Source: Desarmillaria ectypa
Taxonomy: Eukaryota > Basidiomycota > Agaricomycetes > Agaricales > Physalacriaceae
Assembly: GCA_030407005.1 (NCBI GenBank)
Contig: JAUDYN010000010.1
Span: 868,001 to 932,000, forward strand
Length of the DNA: 64,000 nucleotides
Direction of reading: 5' to 3'
Positions within the stretch are counted from its first letter, which is position 1; each line of letters begins with the position of its first letter. A program made the position numbers and the translations under genes. The notes under the pieces were generated by a model, which saw only the letters and a list, made by a program, of their open reading frames with translations, did not search any database and was not told the DNA's origin. Below are positions 1 through 10,490 of the stretch, in pieces.

Positions 1-677
1 CGTTGGGTAGCTAAGAGCGTCTTTAGTGATCATTCACCATTGGCATCCCAGAACCGAAGGCAAAGTTCACTAAATAGAGAAGAAGATGGGAGATCCTTTG
101 AATGTATTCAGCATCCCATTGCTCGATATATGCTCGTTTCGTCGTGTCGTTCTCAGTACAGAGACCGAGTCATAGTATATGACGAGACACAACCCAAGGG
201 CGCTGTGAGCCATTATTCATTGACAACGATCCGAGTCTCGGTGTCATCTCCCAGGCATCGGACGCAGATAATGTTCGGTCTCGGTTGTATAGTCGTAGCC
301 TTGAGAGTCACTAGCTCGGGCAGTCCGGGATTCAGGGGAAACATTGTGGTTATAATGGTGATGGTGAGAACGAACGATGCCGGTGAGAACTTTAAACGAA
401 AAAACCTCGTGTTCATGGGCGAACGCCTAATGGCGCTAAAATGGCGATGAAAAGGTCTTCAATATCATTCTCTGCTCGATGTTTGAAGGTTTGGGCTAGT
501 ATCACTTTTAATACGCAGGTATGGATTGAGATTAAGACCCCACCGCAAAGTGACACAAGAAGATGATGGTTCGGAGGCAAAAAGAATAGGAACGCCAAAA
601 TCGATCATCTCTTAGTTACATGTACAAGCCTTACTACTACACATAGAATATAAAAATTGTTAGTCCACGACCACCAT
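1..677. other. no supported gene
   Basis: The longest open frame (positions 40-450, plus) begins at TTG rather than ATG, has no recognisable motif, and overlaps equally long frames on the other strand. I see no gene I can support. The stretch lies downstream of the peroxiredoxin stop and may hold its 3' UTR. Confidence 0.5.
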
Positions 678-1636
678 TCAATCCACTTTCAAAGGCGTCG
701 TGCGGAGGTAAGGCTACAGAAACGGAATGTCAGATCACCAGTCACCCTACGAACGGATGAAGAACATACATAGTGGACCGTGTGCTCAGGGAACAACGTT
801 TTCGCCTCTTCATTGCTGACACTAGCATGAACGATAACATCGTCACCCTTGTTCCAGTTAACTGGGGTGGCAATACGGTGCTTATCACCCAGCTGGATGG
901 CATCAATAACACGTATGATTTCGTCCTAAGAACACGATACATCAGATACAAGTATGAACGACGGACAGACGTGAAACGTACAAAGTTACGTCCGGCAACA
1001 GCGGGGTAAGATATGGTCAGGCGGATGACCTTTTTGGGATCGATGATGAAAACTGTACGAATCTGCATTCATTGTGCCGTTGGTACAGGAGACGCGTCGG
1101 ACATGCAAGTGGCGACGTACAGTGAATGGTAGTCCCTTTGCGTCTCTGTTTGTGACATCCTGATAATCCAGCATATCATACAAGTAAGAGATTTTGCGAT
1201 CAGCATCGGCAATCTGAGCGACATCACTTTAGTACAGAAAGCACTGAGTTGGAATCAATACAATACTCACAATGGGGTATTCAACGTGGGTAGGACCCGT
1301 CGTCTTGCCACCATATTCTTCAATGTCTTTAACCCACTGGTAGTGTTCCTCGAGACCGTTCGCAGAGATACCGATAACCTTGACGTTGCGCTTAGCAAAG
1401 TCAGGTGCGCGCCGAGCAACTTCACCGAGCTCAGTCGTGCAGACAGGGGTGAAATCTCCTGGGTGGGAGAAAAGGACGCCCTGCAGACATGTTAGTCTCG
1501 GTATTGACAAAAGGTGACAAGTACATACCCAAGAGTCGCCCAACCATTCGTGGAACTTGATTTTTCCCAGCGTCGTCTCTGCCTCGAAATCGGGGGCGAT
1601 GCTGCCAAGTCGGAGGGTTTGATGCTGGTCGGCCAT
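678..1636 (-). CDS. PRX1: 1-Cys peroxiredoxin (Prx6 family)
   Basis: Thiol peroxidase that reduces H2O2 and alkyl or lipid hydroperoxides, cytosolic or mitochondrial. Six exons: 1529-1636, 1271-1480, 1121-1213, 982-1062, 770-925 and 678-713, giving 227 aa. All five introns are 48-58 nt with GT/AG ends. Near residue 40 lies the peroxidatic motif HPGDFTPVCTTE. The later blocks GLPFTIRTVFIID, SYPAVAGRNFDEIIRVID and PVNWNKGDDVIV are typical of the Prx6/1-Cys subgroup, and the last exon restores the family ending PYLRTTPLKVD. Length matches the usual 220-230 aa. The start is the only in-frame ATG before the LRLGSIAPDF block. No clear mitochondrial presequence is present, so a cytosolic location is inferred. 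Confidence 0.93.
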
Positions 1637-1678
1637 TGGTAGTCAATGAATATCAGTGTTTGCAGGACTAGGGGCGAG

Positions 1679-1685
1679 TTATATA
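1679..1685 (-). promoter_or_regulatory. TATA box of the peroxiredoxin gene
   Basis: TATATAA on the minus strand, about 43 bp upstream of the peroxiredoxin ATG at 1636. Position and sequence fit a fungal core promoter; function is inferred. Confidence 0.45.
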
Positions 1686-2168
1686 TTATCCCATCTCATC
1701 ATAATGACGTGATTTCGACATTGACTGATTCAGATTCGTATATCGCACTTTGGTGTGAATATAAACCGGTAAATATAACACCACTTGCCGAAAATGGGCC
1801 GTTCCTCATTTGCTGGTGTGCGGGTTCTGGCCAAAATGTAGTTCAATCATCAACAAGTGATGGACTCCAAATGAGGTAAGACTTGCCAAGAATGATCGGT
1901 TAATAATGAAAACTTCTATTTGCGGGGGTCTGGAGGATCGATATATGTAAAAAAAAAAGAAGTTCATTTTCCACTGTCAGGTTCGGTACATCTAGAAGTG
2001 TAACGGCATTTACTTGTTGACAGGACTAAGTCTCATCATTCAAATAGATGTGCCTCGGGCCAGAAACAAATGAATGAGCTGCGAGGCATCTGAGCACGGC
2101 TGTTCTGACCAGCTGACAGATGTACCATCCACACATAGACAATCCTGCCAGCGGTATACTCGATCGAA
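1686..2168. other. intergenic, upstream of peroxiredoxin
   Basis: No supported gene. It holds the peroxiredoxin promoter (read leftwards) and the 3' flank of the dsRBD-like gene. A run of ten adenines sits near 1950. Confidence 0.5.
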
Positions 2169-4053
2169 CTAGGGTCGGCGATTAGGCGGAGGGACCTCAA
2201 ATGGACGCTGAAGCGGCATATATGGAGTGAACTGAGGTCGATGTGACGACGGCAGGGAAGGAGGAGCCATATATCGAGGATAACTGGGAGGAGGATACGG
2301 AAGACAACCATGAGGGCGTGCTGGAAGATGCGCGTTCTGCTTCCCCTTGTTGCTGTTCGACGGCTGTGTCTGCAACTGGGCCTTCTTCTGCCGCTTATTG
2401 GAAGATTCGACCTCATCATCCTGCTGTTTCCGTTTCTTCGCTTCCAAGTACTGTGGAAGCGAAGGCTCTCTTCGGAAACGGAGGAGCTCGATAACATTTT
2501 CGTTGGCTGCCTTACAGCACACCGCGACTTTCGCGTCGGATTGATTGCGATACTGCGTGGGCACCGAGAACTCTCGAAGATCTCGCTGGCCTTTAGTCGG
2601 AGACAAGTTGACTGTTAGTGTACACGACCATGCTGTGACATATCGAATAAATTGACTGGTCTGTATCTGAGAAAAGAAAATGCTCACCATCCCGTTGATT
2701 CTTGCACTCAAATGTGGGCTGCTCGCCGTTGGAAATCTGACACTCCTTGATCAATTTCGGCAGAAAGGAATCTTTGATTCTCTTCATCTCTTGCGTAGTC
2801 CGGTTGACCCCTTTCGCTACCTCCTTCAACCACTCCCCGACACCCTGGGACATAGCCATCAAGGTTACGGCCGTCTTCGCTTCGCCTCGTTTGTGAAAGC
2901 GGGCATCAACGATATATGACCTGCATTCTTTAGGATTCGGACGGTCAATTCGGAGGAGATAACCTGACACTAGCAATAGAATAAGCACACGGAAAGACCC
3001 AAAGAATTAAAAAAACCTACGACTATTCTCCATGAACGGCAGGTATTCAGCTTGTAGCTGACTACCGCGCGTCGACTGGACAGTCTGATTGAGCCAACCC
3101 ACTGCTTGAACTTCTGACACGTTTTGCTTTGCCAATAAAGGTTCAGGAAGCGGGCGAGGAAGCAAGTCATAGAATTCTTGAAGGGTCATCCGTCCAACCG
3201 AGGGAGCCACGGGGAATGAAGCTTCCCCAATGAATTTCAGAGCACCTTCTGCAATTGCTACTCCTGCGCACGCAGCCTTAGCTTCGGTGAAGTCCCTATA
3301 TAGCGTGGCGGTGGAGTATACACGGAATGAATGCGACGTCGCAAGAATTCGGAGGGCAGCACCGTGACCTGAAAGACAAGATCAGCGATACGACAAGAAA
3401 CGCTTGTACTGACTTACCCTCTCCGTCCTTGGCAGCAACATCATACCACTTGACCAAGAGTTTGCTCTCCTCGCACCAGTCTTCTATGGCCTTGACTCCC
3501 GGGTCCTTTTCAAGGATCCCCTCATCCACTTTTCCCTCGTTCTCCAACAGAGCGAGATGCCCAGAGACCTTCGGCTCTCCTTCAGCGATAAATTTGAGTG
3601 CGTCGTGCTCGATAGCCCTCTCGCACACCTGGGCTTTTGCTCCCGTCTTTCGAGTAAACGTGGCGTCTGATTGGTAGCTTCTCATCGAGCCATTCGGACG
3701 TCTTATTGTGAGGATACACTGCTTATCTACCAAGGACAGTCAAAGATGAGATAAAGAGGCAAAGTAGTTGACGCACTTGCATCCGTTTCTTCGTTGAGAT
3801 ATTCAAACTTGAGCGCCCCCGTGCTCCCAAAGACCTTTTGGCATGTCTCATGGAGGGTCCGATTCGCATTTGCTGGTGTCTGTTCTTCACTCACAGCAGG
3901 CTTATCTGCCGTAGAAAAATGAAGAATTGTGTACGAGGCATCGGGGACATCTGGCAGTGGCTTGTATGGCAAGGCCTCGAATGCTTCAAATGAAAGGCCT
4001 CCGATGGCGGCGAGATTCTGAGAAACAACGTCCAGAACGTCAAGGATGCCCAT
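2169..4053 (-). CDS. protein with four dsRBD-like modules
   Basis: I do not recognise a named family. Five exons (3777-4053, 3418-3726, 3021-3368, 2688-2963, 2169-2611) give 550 aa. The protein contains four diverged repeats, each with a predicted helix, a beta stretch (ALKFEYLNEE, KLLVKWYDVA, QLQAEYLPF, PTFECKN), a second strand region and a final helix shaped like SDATFTRKTGAKAQV...ALKFI or YSTATLYRDFTEAKAAC...ALKFI. This helix-strands-helix order, with the conserved (E/G)AK..A..(A/S) in the last helix, resembles the double-stranded RNA-binding fold. The C-terminal ~110 residues are a basic KKRKQQ...NKRQKK segment, a likely nuclear signal, then a Pro/Tyr-rich tail. RNA or DNA binding in the nucleus is inferred. 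Fold assignment is by eye, and the third intron has an alternative donor 3 nt away. Confidence 0.75.
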
Positions 4054-4444
4054 CGAGAGATTCCATCAAGATGGATAGACGTTACATAAAGATGTCTGCC
4101 ATTTTTGAATTATTTGATGATTTTCCACCAAAGAAGAAATCATTAGCAAAAAAAAACCCTTCCTTGCTCTGAATATTGATACAAGGATACTCCTATGGAG
4201 AGTAGTAATGATATAAAATCTTTCCTCCTCAATATCAATACGCATTAATCCCCACCAGGTATGTAAAGTGCATCGAGTGCCTAATGCTATGATTCTTCCA
4301 GATCCCTGAGTGTTGTCGCCACAAAACCGGTTCCTGCAGCTGCAACAACTAATCAATGAATTAATGACCGCGCAAAGATCCAGAATTACCTTTTCCATAC
4401 GATCCATCCTGCTAGTGGTCCATCAGAACACTTGCACTCACAAG
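4054..4444. other. intergenic
   Basis: AT-rich spacer between two minus-strand genes. It holds the promoter of the dsRBD-like gene and the 3' flank of the DUF6534 gene. No further gene seen. Confidence 0.5.
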
Positions 4445-6289
4445 TCAAGCTAAACCACGCACCAACTGATCATCAGAGCCATGAGCCCGTGAAAACTCAA
4501 TCGTCCGCTCTCTCAAACTAAGGTTCGAGGTTTCCACGTCGTCAACTACCCGGCTGCGAACGACGGGGAATCGACCCTGCGAAGGAGTACTAGCACTGTT
4601 GAACACAAGACTCTCGGTCGTGGCGCTATTGAGCTGCTCACGGAGGCCGGGTCGAGTGTTTAAGCTACAATGAACAACGTTGAGCACGGTGTTGCAGGAG
4701 GTACAACTCGAAGAACTCACATGGCCACTATATAAAGTGCGACGTTGAGCCAAGAAAAGACAACAAAACGAACTAGAGGACGTACGCATGGTGATAACAT
4801 ATACCTTGCTTATACTCAGGTGTGCAGGCATCCTAACGCTCAGTGTAACTATCAAGCAGTTGGGATGAAAAATGCCAACGCACCAGTGCAAATTCGTCTG
4901 TTCCACACTATACATAATCAGCGTCAGAGTCTGTGTGACGGTCACCAGCGCTCCCCGGTTGATGATGTATGTGAGCATTTTTTGGATTACATTGTTTGTT
5001 CTAAAAGTTCATTTCGGGGTGAGTCACGCGTCTAAAGATTATGCAGCACTTACCGAGGGATCCCTCCCCGACTCCGAGATAGATTCCAAGATAAGGCGAT
5101 TGTGATAAGGATATCTGCAAGGGCCGCTGAGCCATTGAAAGCTGTGATCTTTTCCTGTGGGATGATTAGAAGATGCACGTACGGGGTAGTTAGGCTTACC
5201 ACTCCGTCATTTTTACTAAGCCCCATGAAACTGCCGTCTTGAATTTGGGCGACGACAAAAGCTAAACAGGGAATTCAGAACGTTCTCAAGTCAAAGTATT
5301 CTTATAGCACTTACCAGTACACGAACCTGGATGAAGTAGGAGGATTAAAGATGCGCGGAAAAATTGGACATTTGCTCACCAAAACTTCCCAGCGCCAAAA
5401 CAGTCTGAAAGTTTTATATGAGGGGAAGTAGTCTATCAATATAAACCGACTTACAATTACAGCAGGAACGAGCCAATTTTCGGAATTGACTAAGAGATCT
5501 GAGTGAGCTCCGTCTCGGGCCACTCAGTTATCACAACTCACGTTTATATATTCTGACAACAAAGAACAGTTCCACGCTGCAATAATGCACCATTCAACAT
5601 CTCGTGTTAGCAGAGCGGCCAGAACACTCACATCAAAACAACGACAGCGGTCATCATTGTCTCTGCGTCGAATGGACTAACCAAGAGTCATCAAACGTGT
5701 ACACGAACATTCTATCCGCTACTCACTAGATGATAATCTGCATCTGATCCGTATTCCCAAAGTTATCAATCTAGGACGCCCCCATTAGCACGCTTTACAA
5801 GAACGCCAAAATTAGGTCCCTCACAAGATAGTGATGCAAAATCTGCGTGTTAACACCAACCAAAGCAGCGTCCATGGCTCTAAATACCATAAAGTTCAAG
5901 AAAAACAAAGCAAAGATTTGGACCAAGCCGCGCACACTAGAAACGCTACCTATAAAAGCCATCGACGCTCGGCAGGACGCTCATATTTCGCTAGACATGA
6001 AGGACTCACAAGTGAACGCATAAGCCATCCATCTGTATTCGCGTTGAGGTAATTCCAGGCCTGGACGATCGTTATACCAAAGAGTCTGTCGAGTCTCGGG
6101 TTAGTCAACGGAAGAGAATGGGATCCCCTGTACTGACGCAGTTGAAAGAGCGTATCCTGAAAAGAAAGCAGCGTGATCCCACTACCGATGTCATGGACTG
6201 AAAGGATACTCACCATAATACAACCCATCGGCCACCGCAGAGACGTCTATACTAACGTGCCCAATGGGACATGCGCTTGACGTTGACAT
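4445..6289 (-). CDS. DUF6534 seven-helix membrane protein
   Basis: Integral membrane protein of the basidiomycete DUF6534 family; function unknown. I can splice it from the ATG at 6289 to the stop at 4445 as about 17 exons and 329 aa, the usual family length. Family signatures appear in order: YALSTALFGITIVQAWNYL (helix 1-2), VAFLVAMDAALVG, HHYLIDNFG, VELFFVVRIYKL (helix 4), NWLVPAVI, a loop with FNGSAALADILIT, then TNNVIQKMLTYIINRGALVT and the closing YVITMLAILNTR typical of the last helix. Two exons are tiny: 5315-5326 (12 nt) and 4721-4727 (7 nt). The cytosolic tail is Ser/Arg-rich. Introns are about 48-60 nt. Its 5' end faces a PhyH fragment, and part of this promoter was duplicated near 9.85 kb. 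Confidence 0.85.
4721..4727 (-). other. 7-nt microexon of the DUF6534 gene
   Basis: Seven bases flanked by an upstream intron of 58 nt (gtacgt...atatag) and a downstream intron of 56 nt (gtgagt...tgtag). Including it restores the conserved ITMLAILNTR block at the end of the last helix. Skipping it shifts the frame. Confidence 0.65.
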
Positions 6290-6326
6290 ATGTAACAAGA
6301 GCAAAGGGGAAACGGACATTCCGACT

Positions 6327-6340
6327 GCGTTTATATACTC
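6327..6340 (-). promoter_or_regulatory. TATA box of the DUF6534 gene
   Basis: Minus-strand TATATAAA about 45 bp upstream of the ATG at 6289. Inferred core promoter. Confidence 0.45.
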
Positions 6341-6936
6341 GACCGCACGTCATTCAGAAATTTCCCGCGCACGTTACGGCGAAACGGGAACCACCAATAC
6401 AAGGTGGAACACTCATTCTCCGTGTGGCTATATTCGCACTTAAATGCCGGGTGTACCGAGGTACACTCTGGAATGTTCATGCTTCTGAGATCTAGAGGGA
6501 AACGTTACGGCTGCCGGGATAGGTGAGAGTCCGTTCTATCGGAGCCGGTCCTTATGTTGAATCCCGAGATCTTAGTAAAATTAGAACCGCGTTAGTACAA
6601 TTCTACCGCCCACTTCTACCAAATGAATCATAGATGTACCAGAGAGAATAGGCCCTCATGAAGGGGGAAGTCCGTCTGCAGCTGTATGTCCCGAAAAATA
6701 CTCCACCTTCTTGGTGTTGTTCTATAGACCTATGATCATGGGGGGGCAAGCTCGACAGTAGAGTAGAAATCTTTTACCTCGTTCTCACTTGGCATGCATA
6801 GCCAACATTGGCTTTCACTAATCAACGCTGCCCTCGGACTACCTTCATCCATCGTCAGCTGACCGTCGCTAAGAATCCAAGGACTAATGCTTACCCGTTC
6901 CGATGAATGATAACCCACCATACTATTGACATCATC

Positions 6937-7150
6937 ATACCGCCCACTGTCAAGTTGGCCCTCAAGAACCGATTCAACTCTCAAGGCTTCGTAATCGTCC
7001 CGATCCCGTTTCACCGTTCTGATCTCCCTTTACTACGAGCAGCATGTAAAGACGTCGTGGAGCGTAAGCGGGGCGGGCCTTGGGTGTTCCACCGAACGAT
7101 TGGAGAGTAGCCCCCGCCGTATGATGCAGATAATGATGACCCTTGGTCCA
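6937..7150 (+). pseudogene. phytanoyl-CoA dioxygenase fragment (dead copy)
   Basis: First-exon remnant of a PhyH dioxygenase, homologous to the intact gene at 10292. It keeps LALKNRFNSQGFVIVP and PLLRAACKDVVERKRGGPW. The start codon region is altered, and a TAG interrupts the frame at 7108-7110 where the intact copy has a glutamine codon. Similarity ends near 7150, so the metal-binding exons are absent. Confidence 0.85.
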
Positions 7151-7695
7151 AATTTTGTATGCAATATATATGGCCAATTGATTTATAGACCAAGGTTCTA
7201 GACTATTTGGCCTTGAAAATGAGGTGCAAGGCAAAAGCTCGCACTTTGCACGAACCGTTTCGCGGTTAAATATCCAGAGTCCGATTGTCCTACCGATTCG
7301 GGCTCGGCTGCTTGTGGGTCAGTGAGTACGACTAACGCGGTCGTGCCCTGCTCGAGCAGGCGGCCTTGAGTCAGTATTGAAAAGAGTAAGGTGAGAACAT
7401 GTACGAAGAGCAGGAAGCGAAGCTCGATCAGGCCGACTGCTTTGTGCTGAAGCTGACAAAGACCATACCGAGTGCGCATACAACGATTTCCGAGGCGCAA
7501 AGTCGCCAAAGAGAGACATGAAATGGGAGGGAAAGATATTTATTCCGGTTGTAGACGGGTGAGGGTGAGGGTGAGGGTGATGTCCTTTTTCTTACCGATT
7601 TTGCGAAAATAATGTAAGTCAATTAAATCCGGCAGCTCGGCACAATGCCATAGACAGAAATACCTTCACGTTCCAAATCTCGAAACTGCATGGCT
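7151..7695. other. no supported gene
   Basis: Follows the breakpoint of the duplicated segment. Contains a short hexanucleotide repeat (7558-7580) and no coding signal I can support. Confidence 0.5.
7558..7580 (+). repeat. GGGTGA simple tandem repeat
   Basis: About four units of GGGTGA in tandem. A simple sequence repeat, not the TTAGGG telomere unit. Confidence 0.7.
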
Positions 7696-7699
7696 CAGA

Positions 7700-8457
7700 T
7701 CACAACAAATTCGTCGGTTTCAATATTCAAATTCATGTCCCCCACGCTATCCTCAACGTTGTAATGTCAACAAGGTCCTTTGACAAAAACTGACCGGCTA
7801 TTCTCCCATTATCTGAGGGATGCCATAAGGCCGAAAGGAGAGCAGTCCGCAGTTGATGATTGATTTTGTGACATTCATCCTGGGCATGCTCGACCATGAT
7901 GCACGATGAACCAGATCGTGTCGTATACCAACATAAAGATATTCCGTTCATCATGTGCGGTCAGAGTGTTGATGCCAAAACTGGCATTTGTGTGATGGCA
8001 TTCACAGAATTCCTCCTGCTCGTACAGGAGGACAAAGTGTGTAATGATCCTGAACCGCAGCTTATTGCAGGAGCAATTCCAGCCTTCTATCAAAACAACC
8101 TAGGCCGTGCTCGTTCTCGCCAACCTCCACTCGCTTCCAAAGTCTTCCCCCGGAATCACGATGATGGGCGCTGTTCCCATCTTCTATTGCATCCCGGTCA
8201 CTGCAGAGCTTGTTAGGTGAATCGAAACTGCTACATACCCACCTCAGGCCACAATTGTGCAGAGGTTCGTCCCACCTATCCCTAATCCAGCGTTGAACAT
8301 GGCATATAGTCAGGTAACTCTTGAGAACCGCTGCACTGTCATGCAGCCTGAGTGCTTTGAAGCGTTTCAAGATTTTGTAGTGAGTTTTCTATCTAACTGC
8401 GAAAGGCCACATACTAGTATTTGCGTTTCAGAACGCGGACTGATGGGCAACCCTTGA
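7700..8457 (+). pseudogene. decayed gene of unknown conserved family
   Basis: Protein-like blocks follow one another on the plus strand but in shifting frames: FVTFILGMLD, VYQHKDIPFIMCG, SVDAKTGICVMAFTEFLLLV, DPEPQLIAGAIPAFYQNN, then after a frame change at a C run near 8150 GITMMGAVPIFYCIPVTAEL, an in-frame TGA at 8216-8218, and PPIPNPALNMAYSQVTLENR. The amphipathic, low-complexity-free character suggests a real gene that has decayed with at least one frameshift and one stop. I do not recognise the family and infer no function. Confidence 0.5.
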
Positions 8458-9849
8458 CGTTATCTGTCAAGTTTATCTGAATATGTGTATTACAGCTTTG
8501 CTTTCAGCTCGATTATCGGTCTCAGCGACGTGCTATATGCTCCTCATTTTTACCTTGAAATACATGCCCTTCCGTAGCGCATGTTTGTCCCAAACTCACT
8601 CAGAATCACATATTCTATCTCTGTTATGACTCCATGTAAGTGACGGGAATTTTATACAACAATAATGCCTTTGTCATCTCATTCTCAGCAGAGCTTCTTA
8701 GTTCTGAGCATCAATCGAGCACAAAAGCTCGTCAACATTGATGTAAACACAGATAATCTAGGCCAGTCCTTTAGCAGAAAGAACAAGAGTTTGAAGACTA
8801 ACACATACCGACATACAAAGACTCCCATCGATGCGCCCATCGTAAGTGGCGCAGCTTGGTGTATTGGTATTTCCTCTCCCTATCGAAAGCCTCGTAGAAC
8901 CTAAAGGTGGTACGGTTATGCCGCAATTTCTGTGGCCTATTTTACAAGACATCGTCCAAAAATGAGGATTAGCTATTTGGGGGTAATGAAGTGGTAGTCC
9001 AAGCACCGTGTATTGGTAGAGGAGGAAGAAGATGCGCACCCCTTCCCAACACACCCCGCCGCACTTCAGTCAAATAAATGATGGACCGAGAGGACGCGTT
9101 GGGAAAGCACCACAGCAGGCTGACTGGCCGGTGCCGGTGAGTAAACAGGGAAAGTTGGCACGACTCGAAAGAGTATGCTGTAGTGTATCCGAAATATGCC
9201 TTGCTAAATACCAACCGATAATTAGACCTTCGAAGAGGCAAACAGATGATAGAGAATGTGATTCGCTCAGGTTATGAGGACATACAAATAGTGGAATTCT
9301 TGAAAAAACTTCAGCGACAGCTGCGATCTTGAACATGCTGAAGGCAAATCTTTGCAAAGATGAATATTTTAGGAAATGCAAACAAGAGATAGAGCATAGA
9401 TGCACTTATAACGCATTGCCTCTGCTGGCCACAGGGTCTTCTTGAAATGATCATATAAGGCCATCGTGGTTTTGGGGTCGCTTCGCTTGTCATCGTCGAT
9501 CCTGGTGATCAAGTTAACGTGTAACAAACGATGCAAGAATGCTGCCTGCAAGATGTTCTGTAGGCGTCATTACACTTCAAAAGACGTGAAAAGCCATTAT
9601 CCGACACGGGAGGAAACACATTGAAAACTTGTTCAAGGATAGCTATTGGAGGCGTGGCACAGGGACGCGACTTATAAAAAAGCAATGCCAACAAGATCAT
9701 CAAGTCCCCGAGATGGTTCCTATGTCTAATTCACAATATTCGATATTTTCAAAAATAAAATTTGAATCCTCTCGCCTACGTATTACAAAGATCGTGAAAA
9801 TCGTGGGGAAACTTCAAGACATGTATGATATCTTGAACCTGGCCGCCAG
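8458..9849. other. no supported gene
   Basis: Several overlapping frames on both strands. The least random-looking are on the minus strand at 9369-9703 (a stretch reading ...LWPAEAMRYK...), but no start, splice pattern or family could be established. If the flanking duplication once included a second DUF6534 gene, its remains should lie here; I could not detect them. Confidence 0.4.
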
Positions 9850-10490
9850 CCCGTCGGCCACCTCAGAGACGTCTACCAAGGTACACCCTGGATTTTCCAA
9901 GCTTCTGAGATCTAGAGGGAAAAATTACGGCTGTCGGGATAAGTGAGAGTCCGTTCTATCGGAGCCGGTCCTTATGTTGCTTCTCCGGGAACTTGGTGGT
10001 GTGAAATTGGAACCGCGTTGGTGCAATTCTACTGCTAACTTCTAAGAATGTTCTTGGATGTACCAGGGAGAACAGGCCGTCATAGAAGGGGAATCTGTCT
10101 GTAGCTATATGTCCCGAGAATGCTCCACCTTCTTGGTGTTGTTCTATAGACTTATGCATAGCCAACACTGGCTTGAAGTCATCCCGACTATCTTCATCCC
10201 TCATCAGCTGATCGTGACTAAGAATTCAAAAATTGATGCTTACCCGAAGATATTGAATGATACCCTATCATGCTATAACACCACCATTATCATGTCAGCC
10301 CTCAAGAACCAATTCACCTCTCAAGGCTTCGCAATCGTCCCTGATCTCATTTCGCCGTCTGATTTCCCTTTACTACGAGCGGCGTGTGACGACGTCGTGG
10401 AGCGGACGCGGAGCGGACGTTGGACGCTCCGCCGAACAGTTGGGAAGCAGTTCCCACCGTATGACGCAGATAATGACGACTCCTGGGGTG
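9850..10490. repeat. segmental duplication, right copy
   Basis: Counterpart of 6225-7150, shortened by about 200 bp between the DUF6534 exon-1 relic (about 9850-9880) and the shared spacer that starts near 9885. It provides the promoter and first exon of the intact PhyH gene. Confidence 0.85.

Larger units (their letters stand above)
6225..7150. repeat. segmental duplication, left copy
   Basis: This block runs from the first exon of the DUF6534 gene across the divergent spacer into a PhyH first exon. It matches 9850-10490 in the same order. Shared landmarks include the start-exon stretch at 6228-6250 (CCATCGGCCACC against CCGTCGGCCACC), GCTTCTGAGATCTAGAGGGA at 6480, GTGAGAGTCCGTTCTATCGG at 6522 and CTCCACCTTCTTGGTGTTGT at 6701. 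About 200 bp present here after 6250 is missing in the right copy. Identity falls to a moderate level across the spacer, so the event is not recent. Confidence 0.85.

Noticed and set aside
40..450. 136-codon open frame on the plus strand
   Set aside because: It begins with TTG, has no motif, and comparable frames exist on the opposite strand; composition looks random.
7558..7580. GGGTGA repeat as an internal telomere relic
   Set aside because: The basidiomycete telomere unit is TTAGGG; only about four GGGTGA units are present, so it is an ordinary microsatellite.
9369..9703. Possible minus-strand gene with ...LWPAEAMRYK... segment
   Set aside because: No start, consistent introns or family could be found; left as unannotated.
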